The notes: generated from the sequence alone by a model not told the origin. Positions 34,599-44,004 are shown, counted from the stretch's first letter. The stretch is DNA of 64,000 nt from CAYVRJ01 sp964453645 (GCA_964453645.1 CAYVRJ010000002.1:288380-352379), one strand, 5' to 3'. Translations and numbers: made by a program.

Positions 34599-36020
34599 AT
34601 GCGAAGATATATTTGTTTTATTTTAGCCTTTGCGGTGGTCTTTCTTTTACTACCCGGCATCAATACAAATGCAGCCAATATAGACAAGGGATTCATCACT
34701 GGCACGGGTGTGGCCATGCGTAGCGCAGCCGGCAGCAAGGGTGATGTCATCCTCAAGTTTCCGCAGAACGCTGTTGTGAAGATTCTTAAAACCAATGTCA
34801 ACTATGAGTGGCATCAGGTGGAATACAATGGAAAAACTGGGTATGTCAACAGAATTTATGTAAACTGGGATATCTCCCTGCCCGAATACAAGTTGAGTTA
34901 TACGGGTAAAGTGACCAACGTTTCCAAAGATGTGAATGTGCGAAGCGAACCCAACGGCAGCGCCAACATACTGGGTGCTGCAAAAAAAGATGAAACCTTA
35001 AAAGTGACCATTCAAAATGCTGGAAACGGGTTTACCGAAGTTGATTACAACGGAAAAAAGGGGTATATCGCTTCCAAATACCTTTCCATTGCAGCAAAAG
35101 TGGACAACACGCAGCTAAGAAGCCTAAGTGTAACAAACCACAACCTCTTCCCCGACTTTTCCCCCAACCAATTCGGCTATATGGTCACATCCAAGCAGGA
35201 GAGCGTACAGATAAAATGTGAAGCAAACAGCGGTGTGAAGGTGGAGATCAACGGCAGGGAGACTAAGAGTGCAACCATTTCAACGCCCGACGGCGGCATG
35301 TCTACAGTGCGCATCGCCCTCAACGGCAAGGTGCGCTACACCGTTTATATTATGCGCAACGTCATCGCCGTGGGGACATATAACGTGAAATCTGGCTCCC
35401 AAGCCATGCTACAGGGTCGTATTGTTAAAAACGAACTCACCGACATTCTTGGTTTGCAGGAGGTTAAAAAATCTGCCGCAGGGGACCAAACCTTGAGTTA
35501 CAAAACAAGGAATATGCAAAACACCAGCTTTGGTCAAGCCCTCAAATACAGCAACGGGGGTGGATATGGCGTTGGGTTGGTCTCCAGATATAAGCTCAAC
35601 AGCGTAAAGGTGTATAAACTACCCTCGGACGGTTACGAACAAAGGGTGCTGCAACGTGCTGAGGTAACCATTGGCGGTAAAAAAGTCTCGGTATATAATA
35701 CCCATCTGTCGTGGAATAGTGCAGCAGTTCGGGAAAAGCAGTTTAAGGAAATTAGCCGCATTATGAAGGAGGATAAAACCGCATATAAAATACTTATGGG
35801 AGATTTTAATGCCAAATATCCCGAATTTGTGGCACTGGGAAACTACGAGGTGATCAATAAGCCAACCACACCCTATTATAACTATCAGGGTAAAGAAATT
35901 CCGTACAATGAAATTGACAACATTATCGTTACAAAAAATATTAAGGTTGTGAACACCAGAATTGTGGACGTGTCCTATTCCGATCACAAGCCTATTTTTG
36001 CATATCTGGTCTTAAAATAA
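34599..36020 (+). CDS. Secreted SH3b-repeat / endonuclease-exonuclease-phosphatase family protein
   Basis: Exported 473-residue protein. After a signal peptide (RRYICFILAFAVVFLLL, cleavage near NTNA) come two bacterial SH3b domains (about residues 30-85 and 98-158, both with VRSEPNG- or YNGKTGY-like cores), a cadherin-like beta segment (FPDFSPNQFGYM, about 170-260), and an EEP catalytic domain from about 262 with GTYNVKSG, LQEVK, NTHLSW, GDFNAK and SDHKPIF. A DNase I-like or phospholipase role at the cell wall is likely; substrate unknown. ATG 34599 follows GGGGGG at good spacing; the ATG two codons earlier is too close. Confidence 0.85.
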   Translation: MRRYICFILAFAVVFLLLPGINTNAANIDKGFITGTGVAMRSAAGSKGDVILKFPQNAVVKILKTNVNYEWHQVEYNGKTGYVNRIYVNWDISLPEYKLSYTGKVTNVSKDVNVRSEPNGSANILGAAKKDETLKVTIQNAGNGFTEVDYNGKKGYIASKYLSIAAKVDNTQLRSLSVTNHNLFPDFSPNQFGYMVTSKQESVQIKCEANSGVKVEINGRETKSATISTPDGGMSTVRIALNGKVRYTVYIMRNVIAVGTYNVKSGSQAMLQGRIVKNELTDILGLQEVKKSAAGDQTLSYKTRNMQNTSFGQALKYSNGGGYGVGLVSRYKLNSVKVYKLPSDGYEQRVLQRAEVTIGGKKVSVYNTHLSWNSAAVREKQFKEISRIMKEDKTAYKILMGDFNAKYPEFVALGNYEVINKPTTPYYNYQGKEIPYNEIDNIIVTKNIKVVNTRIVDVSYSDHKPIFAYLVLK

Positions 36021-37196
36021 TTAGCGTTGGCTTTCAGGATACCACACCCGAATGTTGGGATACGTATCCTCGTAATTTTCATAAAAGTCTCGTACACTTT
36101 GGGATTTGCCAAACAAAACAGCATCGGGGACTTTTCTTGTTAAGTAGCTCTTTTCCCGAACGTTGGGCGAAGGATGGTTTAACATGGCACCCATAAACAC
36201 CATGGAGGTGCTCAATCCGCCATCTAAGTTGTAAGCCATCGTACATCCGTTTTGGGCAAATAATTCTGCAAACTCCATGAGGGTCATGCCGTTGCTGTAG
36301 TTTTTAATACGTCCCTCCACTACAATTGCAACCAAATGCCCTTTATCCACCATGCCGATGCCGCACCTAGGATTTTTGGGTTTCAAACGATGGCTTTTTA
36401 ATTCCTTTTCGTTGAGCTGGCTATCTTCGATGAGGGTGGGGCCAAAGGAATACACATCTGTTATGCCCATGTTTAAAATATCGTCGGTTTGAAACTGCCC
36501 TGCCTTAAAGAGCAGCATCTCCCCTTCCTCTGAGAAGGTGATGGAGTCCCCTTTGTTTTTGTCCGCATAGACAACGCTGTTGCGCATTTGTATTCCCTTA
36601 AAGTTGGGTTCCGATAATATATAGTCCCCGTTAATTGCAAGAATTGCATCGTGTTTTCTGGCGATGGAGAAAGTGAAATCTGTTTTTAAATTACCATAGG
36701 TTTTGCGATCGCCGGAATCAAACGGATCGGCATTTCCGCTGGGAAACCCGCAATACACTTGATTCTCACCCCGCTGATAGATATCTGCAACGTAATAAGA
36801 GAGTACACGATTTGTATCAACAAAATGCTTTACAAAAACAGAAAAATCTCTGCTCTTATACACCCATTCTTCCTTTTCCTGATCCACAAAATACTCTTCT
36901 GCTTCACTAAACAGTCCCCCCTGTGTATCGAAGGATGGAATCTCTTCTTCCACAGGTGTTTGTTCGCTTACTTGCTCATCCCCTTGGCCGGGCACGACTT
37001 GAGGTTGTTCAACCTCCATCTGCCCCTCTTCTATCCCTTCCCCGGGATCATCCACGGGGTACATCACCGGTATATCGGGATAAATAAAACCGTACATGCA
37101 GCTTACGTTTGCCATCAGCAGCAGGATAATAAAAAAAACCAAGCAGGTATTTATTAATAAACTCTTGTAAAATTCTTTTTTGTGCAACTCAACCAA
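36021..37196 (-). CDS. Membrane-anchored phosphodiester glycosidase domain protein
   Basis: 391 residues. The N-terminus has one membrane anchor (SLLINTCLVFFIILLLMAN, about residues 12-30), then a Pro/Glu-rich linker, and a C-terminal NAGPA/phosphodiester glycosidase domain (DUF2233) with AINGDYILSEPN, CGIGMVDKGHL and YNLDGGLSTSMV. Probably acts outside the cell on phospho-linked sugars or wall polymers. TTG start at 37196 with AAGG 10 nt upstream is uncertain. Its stop codon directly abuts that of the convergent EEP gene, with no spacer. Confidence 0.85.
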   Translation of the reverse strand: MVELHKKEFYKSLLINTCLVFFIILLLMANVSCMYGFIYPDIPVMYPVDDPGEGIEEGQMEVEQPQVVPGQGDEQVSEQTPVEEEIPSFDTQGGLFSEAEEYFVDQEKEEWVYKSRDFSVFVKHFVDTNRVLSYYVADIYQRGENQVYCGFPSGNADPFDSGDRKTYGNLKTDFTFSIARKHDAILAINGDYILSEPNFKGIQMRNSVVYADKNKGDSITFSEEGEMLLFKAGQFQTDDILNMGITDVYSFGPTLIEDSQLNEKELKSHRLKPKNPRCGIGMVDKGHLVAIVVEGRIKNYSNGMTLMEFAELFAQNGCTMAYNLDGGLSTSMVFMGAMLNHPSPNVREKSYLTRKVPDAVLFGKSQSVRDFYENYEDTYPNIRVWYPESQR

Positions 37197-37267
37197 CGTT
37201 CATAATCCTTTGCAGCAGTTTTTATGGTTTAAGTATATTGGTACAACGCTGTAGATATTCAATTTTT

Positions 37268-37283
37268 ACCAATGTCCATTGGT
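37268..37283. promoter_or_regulatory. Operator-like palindrome
   Basis: ACCAATG-TC-CATTGGT is a perfect 7-bp inverted repeat with a 2-nt centre, between the divergent glycosidase and NADH oxidase genes. It suits binding of a dimeric repressor. No partner protein is identified. Confidence 0.35.
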
Positions 37284-37395
37284 GCGTTTCCACTGTGATT
37301 TTAGCATTTTTTGTTTGAAATTGTCAAGGTATGTCGGGTGAAATTAGGAATCCAAATTTATGTAATAAAAGCTGCATTATATATGAAAATTACCC

Positions 37396-37424
37396 TTTAC
37401 ACAATTTTGTTTTATGATTAAAAT
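37396..37424 (+). promoter_or_regulatory. Promoter for NADH oxidase
   Basis: TTTACA, 17-nt spacer, TAAAAT. The second half also resembles a weak Rex site (TTGTTTTATGATTAAAAT, 10 of 14), which would fit control by NADH/NAD+ ratio, but the AT-rich setting makes this uncertain. Confidence 0.62.
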
Positions 37425-37464
37425 GGTGGGGTAGAATAATACAAAATTAAGGGAGGGAATGTTC

Positions 37465-38796
37465 ATGAAAATAATTGTAGTGGGAGCCAATCATGCGGGA
37501 ACCGCAGCGATTAACACCATGCTGGACAACTATAAAGATATCGAGGTTGTTGTTTTTGATCAAAATTCCAACATCAGCTTTTTGGGTTGCGGCATGGCGC
37601 TTTGGATCGGCAATCGCATCGACGGGCCCGAAGGTTTGTTCTACTCTTCTAAGGAAAAACTTGAAGAGAAAAAAGCCAAAATTCACATGGAAACCCAAGT
37701 GAAAGAAATTGATTTCGATCAAAAAATAGTCTATGCAACCGGCAAGAACGGGGAAGAATACAAAGAAAGTTACGACAAGATCATTCTGGCCACCGGTTCC
37801 CTGCCCATTTCTCCCCCCCTGCCCGGCATGAATTTGAAAAACGTTCAGTTTGTTAAGCTGTTTCAAGATGCACAGCAAACCATCGATCGGCTCAAAGACC
37901 CCAGCATCAAAGATGTCACTGTTGTGGGCGCAGGGTATATCGGTGTGGAACTGGCAGAGGCGTTTGAGCGTTCGGGCAAGAAAGTGCGCATGATCGATAT
38001 CTTCGATACATGCCTTTCCAGATACTTCGATCGTGAATTTAATACCCTCATGAAGGACAACCTTTCTGAGCACGGCATTACCATGTCTTTGGGAGAGAAA
38101 GTGCTGGAGATCAAGGGCACGGATAAAGTGGAAGCAATCGTCACCGACAAGGGTGAATATCCAACAGATATGGTTGTTATGGCCATTGGCTTTAAGCCCA
38201 ACACCTCTCTGGGGGCAAACAAAATTGAACTACACCCCAGCGGAGCGTATAAAGTTGATTTAAATCAGCGCACCAGTCTAAAAGATGTGTTTGCAGTTGG
38301 CGACTGTGCCACTGTCTTTGACAATTCCAAGCAAGAGACGTCCTACATTGCCCTTGCAACCAACGCTGTTCGAAGTGGCGTATTAGCAGGGCACAACGCT
38401 TGCGGTACCGAGCTCTCCTCTGTTGGCGTACAGGGTTCTAACGGCATTTCCATCTATGGACTGAATATGGTTTCCACAGGTATGACAGAAGAAGTTGCTA
38501 AAGCCAACGGCTTTGATGTTATTTCCACCAGTTATGAAGACCTGCAAAAACCTGCATTTATCAAAGACAACAACCACACAGTGAAGTTGAAAATTGTATA
38601 CGATAAAAATTCCCGCAGGGTGCTCGGTGCCCAAATTGCCTCGCGAGAAGATATTTCCATGGGTATTCACATGTTTTCTTTAGCCATTGAAGAGAAAGTG
38701 ACCATCGATAAACTAAAACTGTTGGATATTTTCTTCTTACCCCACTTCAACCAGCCCTACAACTATATTACCATGGCAGCTTTAACTGCAAAATAA
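37465..38796 (+). CDS. nox: NADH oxidase (H2O-forming type, CoA-disulfide reductase family)
   Basis: FAD flavoprotein that likely reduces O2 or peroxide with NADH, useful for oxygen defence in an anaerobe. FAD site VVGANHAGTAAI, redox Cys in SFLGCGMALWIG, NAD site VVGAGYIGVELAEAF and second FAD motif VFAVGDCATV are present; a C-terminal dimer domain ends AALTAK. 443 residues. ATG 37465 follows GGGAGGG with 7-nt spacing; an ATG two codons earlier is too close. Single-gene transcript with promoter and terminator. Confidence 0.92.
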   Translation: MKIIVVGANHAGTAAINTMLDNYKDIEVVVFDQNSNISFLGCGMALWIGNRIDGPEGLFYSSKEKLEEKKAKIHMETQVKEIDFDQKIVYATGKNGEEYKESYDKIILATGSLPISPPLPGMNLKNVQFVKLFQDAQQTIDRLKDPSIKDVTVVGAGYIGVELAEAFERSGKKVRMIDIFDTCLSRYFDREFNTLMKDNLSEHGITMSLGEKVLEIKGTDKVEAIVTDKGEYPTDMVVMAIGFKPNTSLGANKIELHPSGAYKVDLNQRTSLKDVFAVGDCATVFDNSKQETSYIALATNAVRSGVLAGHNACGTELSSVGVQGSNGISIYGLNMVSTGMTEEVAKANGFDVISTSYEDLQKPAFIKDNNHTVKLKIVYDKNSRRVLGAQIASREDISMGIHMFSLAIEEKVTIDKLKLLDIFFLPHFNQPYNYITMAALTAK

Positions 38797-38811
38797 ATAG
38801 TACAGTAACTA

Positions 38812-38850
38812 AAAAACCGTTGCAGATCGTTGATATCTGTAACGGTTTTT
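38812..38850 (+). terminator. Rho-independent terminator after nox
   Basis: 13-bp stem (38815-38827 with 38835-38847, one G-U pair), 7-nt loop, T-run at 38846-38850. The A-run at the other side may make it work for the opposing dUTPase gene as well. Confidence 0.87.
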
Positions 38851-38860
38851 ATATGTCCAT

Positions 38861-39229
38861 TTATAGTTCTTGAGCGCAATAACCTTCCTTTAGAGATGTG
38901 CCATTTTGGCGATTAAAGTTTTCCTGATTTTTTGCACTATATCTTTGGTGCAGCTCCTTGGCATCCATACCCGTCTTTAGGCACATGGAGATAAAAAAGT
39001 GCAGAATGTCTACCAATTCTTCCTTTAACGCCTCTTCGTTCACTTGCTTTTTATTCTTCCACCACTTAAAGTTTGCTTCGTCAATTAATTCTGCAAGTTC
39101 AGACATCATAGCTAAGGTTTCCTTTTGTATCCACTCCTCCATGGAGATGTCTTGTAATCCCCTGCGGGCCATTAAATCATCGTCAAACTTTTTTTGCAGC
39201 TCAAAAATAGATTCCAGTTTGTCCATCAT
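38861..39229 (-). CDS. Dimeric dUTPase family protein (MazG-related)
   Basis: All-alpha NTP pyrophosphatase of 122 residues, likely dUTPase type 2, limiting dUTP. Metal-binding patterns MSELAELIDEANFKWWK (ExxxE) and EELVDILHFFISM (EExxD) are visible. It follows the M16 protease gene by 23 nt. Start ATG 39229 or the adjacent ATG 39226; GAGG favours the latter slightly. The dUTPase role complements ung in this window. Confidence 0.85.
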   Translation of the reverse strand: MMDKLESIFELQKKFDDDLMARRGLQDISMEEWIQKETLAMMSELAELIDEANFKWWKNKKQVNEEALKEELVDILHFFISMCLKTGMDAKELHQRYSAKNQENFNRQNGTSLKEGYCAQEL

Positions 39230-39252
39230 ACCTCACAAATCAAATAAATTAC

Positions 39253-40518
39253 TTAATGAAACAGCGATTTTAGATTCTTTTCGTCGCTAATCTTTCCCAC
39301 ATAAACAGAGCTTAGGTTTTCAACATCGATGATTTCTTCACAAACCTCCATACATTGTTCATAGGTTGCAGCCATGAGCATTTCGATTTCTTCCTCTTCC
39401 GAAACATATTTGCCCCGAAGTAATAAATTTTTTCCGTTTTGATTCATTTTGGAGTGGGTGGATTCCATAGAGAGGATATATCCCCCCTTGAGCTGCTCCA
39501 CACACCGCTCGTATTCATCTTTGGTGATTCCCTTTTGCTTTAATCGCATGAGCTCTTGCAGCAAAAGTTCGGTCACTTGCACGCTGTTGTCTCCACCCGT
39601 TCCGGCGTATAAGGTGAACATACCCGAATAGGTGTATGAGGATGGGTAGGAATACACGGAATAAGCAAGCCCTCTCTCTTCACGAATCTTTTGAAACAGT
39701 CTGGAAGACATGGTTCCACCAAAGGCATTGTTCACGATAGACAGCGCATATCTGTTTTCCGAAGTGAAGGGATAACCCTTCATGGCAAGGCAAATTTGCA
39801 CTTGCTCCGTATCTTTCTTAATGGTCACAAATTGCTTTTCAATTTCGTGTTTGTATTCTTCTTTCGCCACTGTGGGTTCGTTGTATTTTGTCCTATACCC
39901 ACCCATATATTTTTCCAGCAATTCTGATACTTCGCTGGTTTTCACTCCTCCCGCAACAGAAATTACCATGCGGCTGGGGGTGTAGTAATGCTCGGTATGG
40001 TTGAGCAGGTCTTTCCTTGAAAAACTTTTTATGTTTTCCACTGTGCCAAGTATTGGCTTTGACAAGGGGCTTTTCCCGAAAAATGTTTGGGAAATGGTCT
40101 CATGGGCTAAATCTTCGGGGCTATCGTTGTTCATGTTGATTTCCTCAATGACAACGCCCTTTTCTTTGTTCAGCTCTTCTTCGTCAAACAGCGAGTTGCA
40201 CACCAAATCAGACAACACATCGATGGCTGTTTCAATCTTTTCGCTCATAAGCCTTGCGTGATAACAAGTGCACTCCTTTGAAGTGAATGCGTTTAACTGC
40301 CCCCCCACTCTGTCCATCTCGTTTGCAATGTTAAGGGCAGTGCGCTTTTCAGTGCCTTTAAAGCACATATGTTCTATGAAGTGGGATATACCGCTGGTCT
40401 CCTCCGATTCGTCCACAGAACCCGTATGTATCCAAATACCCACGGCACAGGATTTGTAGTTGGGCATTTCGTTGACAACGACCCGCATACCGTTTTTCAG
40501 TTCAAAAATATTAATCAT
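39253..40518 (-). CDS. M16-family zinc metalloprotease
   Basis: Processing-peptidase-like protein of 421 residues with the inverted zinc motif HFIEH (His46, Glu49, His50) and a distal Glu about residue 126 in VVIEEINM. The C-terminal half keeps the RLFQKIREERGLAYSVY region. Such bacterial enzymes (YmxG/PepR-like) are usually cytoplasmic; no signal peptide. ATG 40518 has GGGAGATAAA. Follows the 90-residue unknown gene by 35 nt. Confidence 0.93.
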   Translation of the reverse strand: MINIFELKNGMRVVVNEMPNYKSCAVGIWIHTGSVDESEETSGISHFIEHMCFKGTEKRTALNIANEMDRVGGQLNAFTSKECTCYHARLMSEKIETAIDVLSDLVCNSLFDEEELNKEKGVVIEEINMNNDSPEDLAHETISQTFFGKSPLSKPILGTVENIKSFSRKDLLNHTEHYYTPSRMVISVAGGVKTSEVSELLEKYMGGYRTKYNEPTVAKEEYKHEIEKQFVTIKKDTEQVQICLAMKGYPFTSENRYALSIVNNAFGGTMSSRLFQKIREERGLAYSVYSYPSSYTYSGMFTLYAGTGGDNSVQVTELLLQELMRLKQKGITKDEYERCVEQLKGGYILSMESTHSKMNQNGKNLLLRGKYVSEEEEIEMLMAATYEQCMEVCEEIIDVENLSSVYVGKISDEKNLKSLFH

Positions 40519-40553
40519 TTTATCTCCCGTAATTTAAGGGTTGAGCACCCCAA

Positions 40554-40826
40554 TTAATCCAAACTGTTAATATTATAACCGCTTTTGGCGATAATGTGCA
40601 ATTTATTTTTAAAACTCTCATCGTAATTGTCGCTTTTCACAAAAATAACTTCTGTTCCGCGTATGTTCACATATTCTTTAAATGTATCACTCTTGGCGGT
40701 CTTACACACATAGACCGTGAGCGGTGGATCACTCTTTTTTTGGTAATCTTCCATGCACAGGGTATACACGCAAACTAAGGTTGCCAGGATAATTAAATTG
40801 ATTGTCAAATTTTTTAAGAAACGCAC
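40554..40826 (-). CDS. Small membrane-anchored protein of unknown function
   Basis: 90 residues, no family recognised. An N-terminal hydrophobic segment (NLTINLIILATLVCVYTLC, residues 6-24) is followed by a short polar extracytoplasmic-type domain with two further Cys. GTG start with GGGGG 7 nt upstream gives good translation evidence. It precedes the M16 protease gene in the same direction and is divergent from the U32 gene. Confidence 0.6.
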   Translation of the reverse strand: MRFLKNLTINLIILATLVCVYTLCMEDYQKKSDPPLTVYVCKTAKSDTFKEYVNIRGTEVIFVKSDNYDESFKNKLHIIAKSGYNINSLD

Positions 40827-40872
40827 TTTAACACCCCCTTATAAATAAATATTCATCTACACTCCAAAAATG

Positions 40873-40881
40873 TGTTATAAT
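40873..40881 (+). promoter_or_regulatory. Extended -10 promoter element for the U32 gene
   Basis: TGT-TATAAT (TGn extended -10), 22 nt before ATG 40904; the -35 is poor. Confidence 0.4.
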
Positions 40882-40903
40882 CTAATAAAAAACGGAGAAA
40901 TTC

Positions 40904-42709
40904 ATGATAAAACTCTTATCTCCTGCGGGAGATGCAACTTGCTTAAGGGAAGCAGTTGCCAATGGATGTGATGAAATATACTTGGGCCTTCGGGAGTTTA
41001 GTGCCCGGAAGAGTGCCAAAAATTTTTCTATAGATGAACTGAAAGAAGCTGTTGCTTTTTGTCATAAAAACGGTGTTTCTGTGAACGTTGCACTCAACAC
41101 CCTCATTTACGAAAGTGAATTTGAGGGAGCTCTCACACTGGTGGAACAAATACGGCAGTGCCATGCCGATGCCATTATCGTGCAAGATCTAGGGCTTGCC
41201 CATGCCCTTCGCAAGATGTATCCCAAAATTCGTCTGCACGCCAGCACACAGCTTGCCTGCCACAATCTCTCGGGGATTCGTGCACTGGAAAAAACCTTTG
41301 ATCGCATTGTGCTCTCCCGAGAGCTTTCTATTGAACAAATAAAGTTCTTAACAGAAAATACCCGTCTGGAGATTGAAGTGTTTATTCACGGCGCCCTGTG
41401 TATCTCCGTTTCGGGCGCTTGTCTGATGTCCTCCTTTATTGGAGGGCGGAGCGGCAACCGGGGACAGTGTGCACAACCCTGCCGCTTGCCCTATTCCATA
41501 GACGGGAATAAGCAGACGCTGCTCTCCCCCAAAGACTTGTGCGGCGTGGATTACGTGGAGACTTTAGAGAGCATCGGCGTACACTCCTTAAAAATTGAGG
41601 GGAGATTAAAAAATCCCGAATACGTGGCAACGGTGACTAGGTATTACCGTGAATTGATGGACAACAAAAACTTTCAACCAAAAAAAGCCCAAGAAAACTT
41701 GCAAAAAGTGTTTATGCGGGGAGGTGGTTGCTGTGGATATTTAAAAACTCCCCACAACGATAGTGAACTCACCTACTTTGACGATTCAGCTAAGATTTCC
41801 TCGTCTACTCCCCAGCCTTTGCCCGATATAGAGCGAAATGCTGCCTTTTACCCCATTCCCCAGTGGTGCAAACGTCCACCCAAAAACTATACAATACCGC
41901 CCCAAAGCGAACACAACCCACAGCAGATGCCCAAGCTCTACGTGGAAGTCCGGGACATTGAAACTGCAAAAAAAGCCCTCACATCCAATTGTGACGGCAT
42001 TTACCTACACATTGACTACGACACAATGGAAACCGATTTATCGTTCCTCCATCATACGGACAAAGAAATTTATTTCTCCCTTCCCTTGTTTTTAAACGAC
42101 AACGAGTTAAAAAAGTTGTTGGACTTTTGTAAGAAATATAAATCCATACTCACGGGGTTGGTTTGCCCCAACATTGGCAGCGCATATGCCGCCATTGAAC
42201 GGGGATATTTTGTGGTATCTGATTATTTGTTATACAATACCAATGGCTACGCAGCAGAATTTTTAAAAGAAATAGGGGTATCGAGAATTACTCGCTCGGT
42301 GGAAATCGCTGCAAAGGAAAAGTTTGTGTCTCCTTTGCCCGTGGAGGGAGTGGTGCACGGCAGCGTTGTACTCATGCACCTTCGCCACTGTATGAAAAAG
42401 GCGCAGAATAAGCACGCTTGTGCAGAGTGTACTGGTGGTTTTACCCTCACCGATCGAACCAACACAGCGTTTCCCGTCAATTCTGTAAAAACCAACCGAT
42501 GCACCTTGGAGATTTTAAACAGTGTTGAACTGTCTACAGCCGACAGGTTTGATGAACTGCCAAGACTCACTAGTTATCGCATCATTGCCCATAAAAGAGA
42601 CAACGTGGTTCACTTGGTGGAAACGTATAGAAATTGTTTAAATGGGTTCACCCAACCCTCCCCCGTATCTGCATACACACGGGGGCATTGGTTCAAGAGT
42701 GCAGATTAA
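40904..42709 (+). CDS. U32-family peptidase / RNA hydroxylation protein (RlhA/TrhP-like)
   Basis: 601 residues. The N-terminal U32 core is clear (LLSPAGDATCLREAVANGCD, HASTQLACHNLSGI, FIHGALCISVSGACLMSS, RSGNRGQCAQPCRLPY); the C-terminal half matches the DUF3656-like extension and has extra cysteines (CMKKAQNKHACAEC). U32 proteins are annotated as collagenases, but the best-studied members hydroxylate tRNA or 23S rRNA and need Fe-S; I favour that. ATG 40904 with CGGAG. The stop shares TTAA with the convergent acetyltransferase. Confidence 0.88.
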   Translation: MIKLLSPAGDATCLREAVANGCDEIYLGLREFSARKSAKNFSIDELKEAVAFCHKNGVSVNVALNTLIYESEFEGALTLVEQIRQCHADAIIVQDLGLAHALRKMYPKIRLHASTQLACHNLSGIRALEKTFDRIVLSRELSIEQIKFLTENTRLEIEVFIHGALCISVSGACLMSSFIGGRSGNRGQCAQPCRLPYSIDGNKQTLLSPKDLCGVDYVETLESIGVHSLKIEGRLKNPEYVATVTRYYRELMDNKNFQPKKAQENLQKVFMRGGGCCGYLKTPHNDSELTYFDDSAKISSSTPQPLPDIERNAAFYPIPQWCKRPPKNYTIPPQSEHNPQQMPKLYVEVRDIETAKKALTSNCDGIYLHIDYDTMETDLSFLHHTDKEIYFSLPLFLNDNELKKLLDFCKKYKSILTGLVCPNIGSAYAAIERGYFVVSDYLLYNTNGYAAEFLKEIGVSRITRSVEIAAKEKFVSPLPVEGVVHGSVVLMHLRHCMKKAQNKHACAECTGGFTLTDRTNTAFPVNSVKTNRCTLEILNSVELSTADRFDELPRLTSYRIIAHKRDNVVHLVETYRNCLNGFTQPSPVSAYTRGHWFKSAD

Positions 42710-43803
42710 TACTTCTCAAAGATGTAACATCTTTTTCTTGAAAAAGCACGGTCGATCCCTTCAATGGCACTTTCCGTCTTGATGACCACTTCTTTGGCTG
42801 CAATGAGCTCGTAAATGGTTTTATAACCGATGATCATTTGGGCAAGTCTGCCCGCATTTAAAACGATGTCGGGCTTTTTACCCGTCTTTTCTCCCATTGT
42901 CGTATAGACACCCTCGTTCCACGGCAGCACGTTGTCCTCCACCCCAATGGTATAGGGCGTGTCCAGATCCAGAATAGCAAGTGCTTTACTGACATCAATG
43001 GCATTAATTAAGCTATAACTCTCTAAAGTAAACTCATACTTTGCAACTGCGGGCATGGATTCCCTTGGCAGTACAACAGTCACAGTTTTTCCCGCTGCAT
43101 TGCGGATGAGCGTATCAAACAATATTTGCAAGCTCTGGTCGTCCTCGTTGACGATTTCTTCCGCATCTAACGTCTCTTTATCCAGATAAATTGCATATCC
43201 CGTCACCCGCTCCCCGTTGGTGACCACAATCACTTTGCCGTTGTCTGCAAAATAATCGTCTAACCTCATCTGCATTTTTGCCTTGTCCCTGTGCACAATT
43301 CCCGAGAAAAACTTCGAGTAGCGCTTGTAACACTTGTGGAGCTGTTCAAACATGTCGGGAGTGTATTCAACCGCATAGGGGGAATCGTGTTCCTTGGTTT
43401 TAATGGTTGCAAAAATTCTGTCCGCTCCCTCATAGTGCAATACAGGATAGTGCCTAGAAATTTTATTGGGGGTGTGAAACATGAGTGTCACGCCTAAGTC
43501 GTGGGCATACTCAGATAATTCTAAGATCAACTTGGTGTTGAGCCCCTGCCCCCGATAGGCCTTGTCCGTGGCAAACCCAGCAAACGTAGCGGATGGCATT
43601 TTTTTATCCCTCACCAACAGGGTGTACCTTGCCATATGAACCATGGCAGCTAATTTGTTGCCATCGAAGCAACCCAAAAACAAGGACTTATCAAACCTTT
43701 TCTTTAAAAACCAATCCAGCCATTCCTGGGGATCGGCAAAACAATCCTGCCACAATTTTTCTATTTGTGGCAAATCATCCTTTGTCGCAATGCGTATTTT
43801 CAT
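42706..43803 (-). CDS. GNAT acetyltransferase of the Eis type
   Basis: 365 residues with an N-terminal GNAT domain (acetyl-CoA loop RGQGLNTKLIL, residues about 75-85), a second GNAT-like middle domain and a C-terminal SCP2-like region (about 280-365), the layout of Eis-family aminoglycoside/lysine acetyltransferases. The substrate cannot be read. ATG 43803 with GGAG 7 nt upstream; the longer frame to 43830 adds 9 residues without a site. The leader is a near-copy of adjacent sequence (see repeat). Confidence 0.82.
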   Translation of the reverse strand: MKIRIATKDDLPQIEKLWQDCFADPQEWLDWFLKKRFDKSLFLGCFDGNKLAAMVHMARYTLLVRDKKMPSATFAGFATDKAYRGQGLNTKLILELSEYAHDLGVTLMFHTPNKISRHYPVLHYEGADRIFATIKTKEHDSPYAVEYTPDMFEQLHKCYKRYSKFFSGIVHRDKAKMQMRLDDYFADNGKVIVVTNGERVTGYAIYLDKETLDAEEIVNEDDQSLQILFDTLIRNAAGKTVTVVLPRESMPAVAKYEFTLESYSLINAIDVSKALAILDLDTPYTIGVEDNVLPWNEGVYTTMGEKTGKKPDIVLNAGRLAQMIIGYKTIYELIAAKEVVIKTESAIEGIDRAFSRKRCYIFEKY

Positions 43804-43807
43804 ATTT

Positions 43808-43926
43808 AAACTCCATTCCGCCCGCTTCACTTATGGCACAAATTTCATTTGAAAAATCTTTCAGCAAAAATACTCCATTCCGCCACTGCGCTTGCGGCAC
43901 AAATCCTATGAAAGATCATTCTTTAC
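43808..43926. repeat. Imperfect tandem duplication in the acetyltransferase leader
   Basis: Two copies about 62 bp apart start ACTCCATTCCGCC and continue to GGCACAAAT and a GAAA-ATC-TTC-like tail. One copy holds the ribosome site of the acetyltransferase gene; the other is upstream in its 5' leader. Likely a local duplication. Confidence 0.6.
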
Positions 43927-43966
43927 GCCAAGTGCCTCTGCACAATTATACTATAAATCAACAGCA

Positions 43967-44004
43967 CAAAAAAGAGACGAAAAGTAAATTCCGTCTCTCT
44001 TTTT
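43967..44004 (-). terminator. Rho-independent terminator after pckG
   Basis: Minus-strand stem AGAGACG / CGTCTCT with a 12-nt loop, then a T-run at 43972-43967. Confidence 0.8.

Noticed and set aside
37447..38073. 208-codon frame antisense to nox
   Set aside because: It mirrors a strongly conserved flavoprotein gene, has no domain of its own and no ribosome site.
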